Source of the DNA: an uncultured Alistipes sp.
GTDB taxonomy: Bacteria > Bacteroidota > Bacteroidia > Bacteroidales > Rikenellaceae
Direction of reading: 5' to 3'
NCBI GenBank assembly: GCA_904502075.1
Contig: CAJGDL010000110.1
Span: 1-5,272, forward strand
DNA: 5,272 nucleotides
Shown here: one piece after another, positions 4,854 through 5,272 of the stretch
How positions within the stretch are numbered: position 1 is the first letter of the stretch
How the letters are laid out: every line of letters starts with the position of its first letter
Notes under the pieces: generated by a model
What the model saw: the letters and a program-made list of their open reading frames with translations, nothing else
The model's database searches: none
Told to the model about the DNA's origin: nothing
Program-made: the position numbers and the translations under genes

Positions 4854-5272
4854 ATGAGCAAAGTATGGGTATTGAAAGGCGGTAAAGTTTATCGCGAAGG
4901 AGGCTTCGAAGAGGCCACAGTGGTGGTGCGTGATGGACGCGTGGAGCAGATCGGCAAGGAGGCTTCGGCCGAAGGGGCCGAGGAGGTCGATTGCACGGGC
5001 AAGTACATCCTGCCCGGCTTGGTCGATGTCCATGTCCACCTGCGCGAACCCGGCTTCGAAAAGAAGGAGACCATCGCCTCGGGAACGCTCGCCGCGGCGC
5101 GTGGCGGCTACACCACGGTCTTCTCGATGCCCAACCTGAACCCGGCACCCGACTCGCGCGAGCACCTCGACCTGCAGTACGAGGCGATTCGTCGCACGGC
5201 CCACATCCGCGTAGTCCCCTACGGCACAATCACCCGCGGACAAATGGGGCGCGGTGAGTTGGTGGACTTTGA
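4854..5272 (+). CDS. pyrC: Dihydroorotase, class I (5' part, cut by window end)
   Basis: Dihydroorotase closes N-carbamoyl-L-aspartate to dihydroorotate, the third step of de novo pyrimidine synthesis, in the cytoplasm. The first 139 residues are present and the frame runs off the right edge. An N-terminal beta segment (VWVLKGGKVY, 4-13) leads to YILPGLVDVHVHLREPG (51-67), which contains the dihydroorotase signature with metal-binding His60 and His62 and substrate-binding Arg64; SMPNLNP (91-97) with Asn94 is the usual substrate-binding loop. The LREPG form marks the class I (B. subtilis PyrC-like) family. Other amidohydrolases such as hydantoinases or allantoinase share the HxH motif, but the LREPG and MPNxNP pair favours dihydroorotase. 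The carboxylated Lys and later His/Asp ligands lie beyond the window. ATG at 4854 has no Shine-Dalgarno site. An attenuator-like leader precedes it. Confidence 0.92.
   Translation, partial: MSKVWVLKGGKVYREGGFEEATVVVRDGRVEQIGKEASAEGAEEVDCTGKYILPGLVDVHVHLREPGFEKKETIASGTLAAARGGYTTVFSMPNLNPAPDSREHLDLQYEAIRRTAHIRVVPYGTITRGQMGRGELVDF

Noticed and set aside
4818..5243. Minus-strand frames opposite pyrC
   Set aside because: The plus strand encodes a clear dihydroorotase N-terminus; the minus frames are shadows and cross the attenuator.

Overview
The window looks like chromosomal DNA of a member of the Bacteroidota, most likely order Bacteroidales (a gut genus such as Alistipes is my guess, not shown). 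The reasons: five promoters fit the Bacteroidota consensus (TTG or TTTG, about 19-23 bases, then TAnnTTTG); starts mostly lack Shine-Dalgarno sites; tRNA genes lack an encoded CCA; and there is a Bacteroidales-type lipocalin-like lipoprotein. All genes appear intact apart from the one cut by the right edge. I see no mobile element, CRISPR array or sign of recent transfer.

Left part (1-612), minus strand: tRNA-Thr(TGT) followed by tRNA-Tyr(GTA), the order known from the start of the Thr-Tyr-Gly-Thr-tuf cluster of Bacteroides. Two consensus promoters lie upstream in an AT-rich gap. Next (613-1230, minus) is a rubrerythrin-like lipoprotein whose C-terminal rubredoxin knuckle is intact but whose diiron ligands appear mostly lost. 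Divergent from it (1403-1924, plus) is a small lipocalin-like lipoprotein with its own promoter and a strong terminator.

Middle (2089-4488), minus strand: gpsA (glycerol-3-phosphate dehydrogenase) then pgi (glucose-6-phosphate isomerase), probably one operon from a promoter at 4524-4558 and ending in a terminator at 1999-2045. The pgi terminator and the lipocalin terminator stand back to back between the convergent genes. The pair links upper glycolysis with the glycerol-3-phosphate supply for phospholipids.

Right part (4650-5272), plus strand: a promoter, a 36-codon leader ORF, a U-rich tract and a strong intrinsic terminator come directly before a class I dihydroorotase gene (pyrC, 3' end outside the window). 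The leader stop codon lies inside the 5' arm of the terminator stem and I see no second promoter after the terminator. This is the architecture of UTP-sensitive, translation-coupled attenuation as in E. coli pyrBI, and it is the most interesting find here. The mechanism is inferred from layout only.
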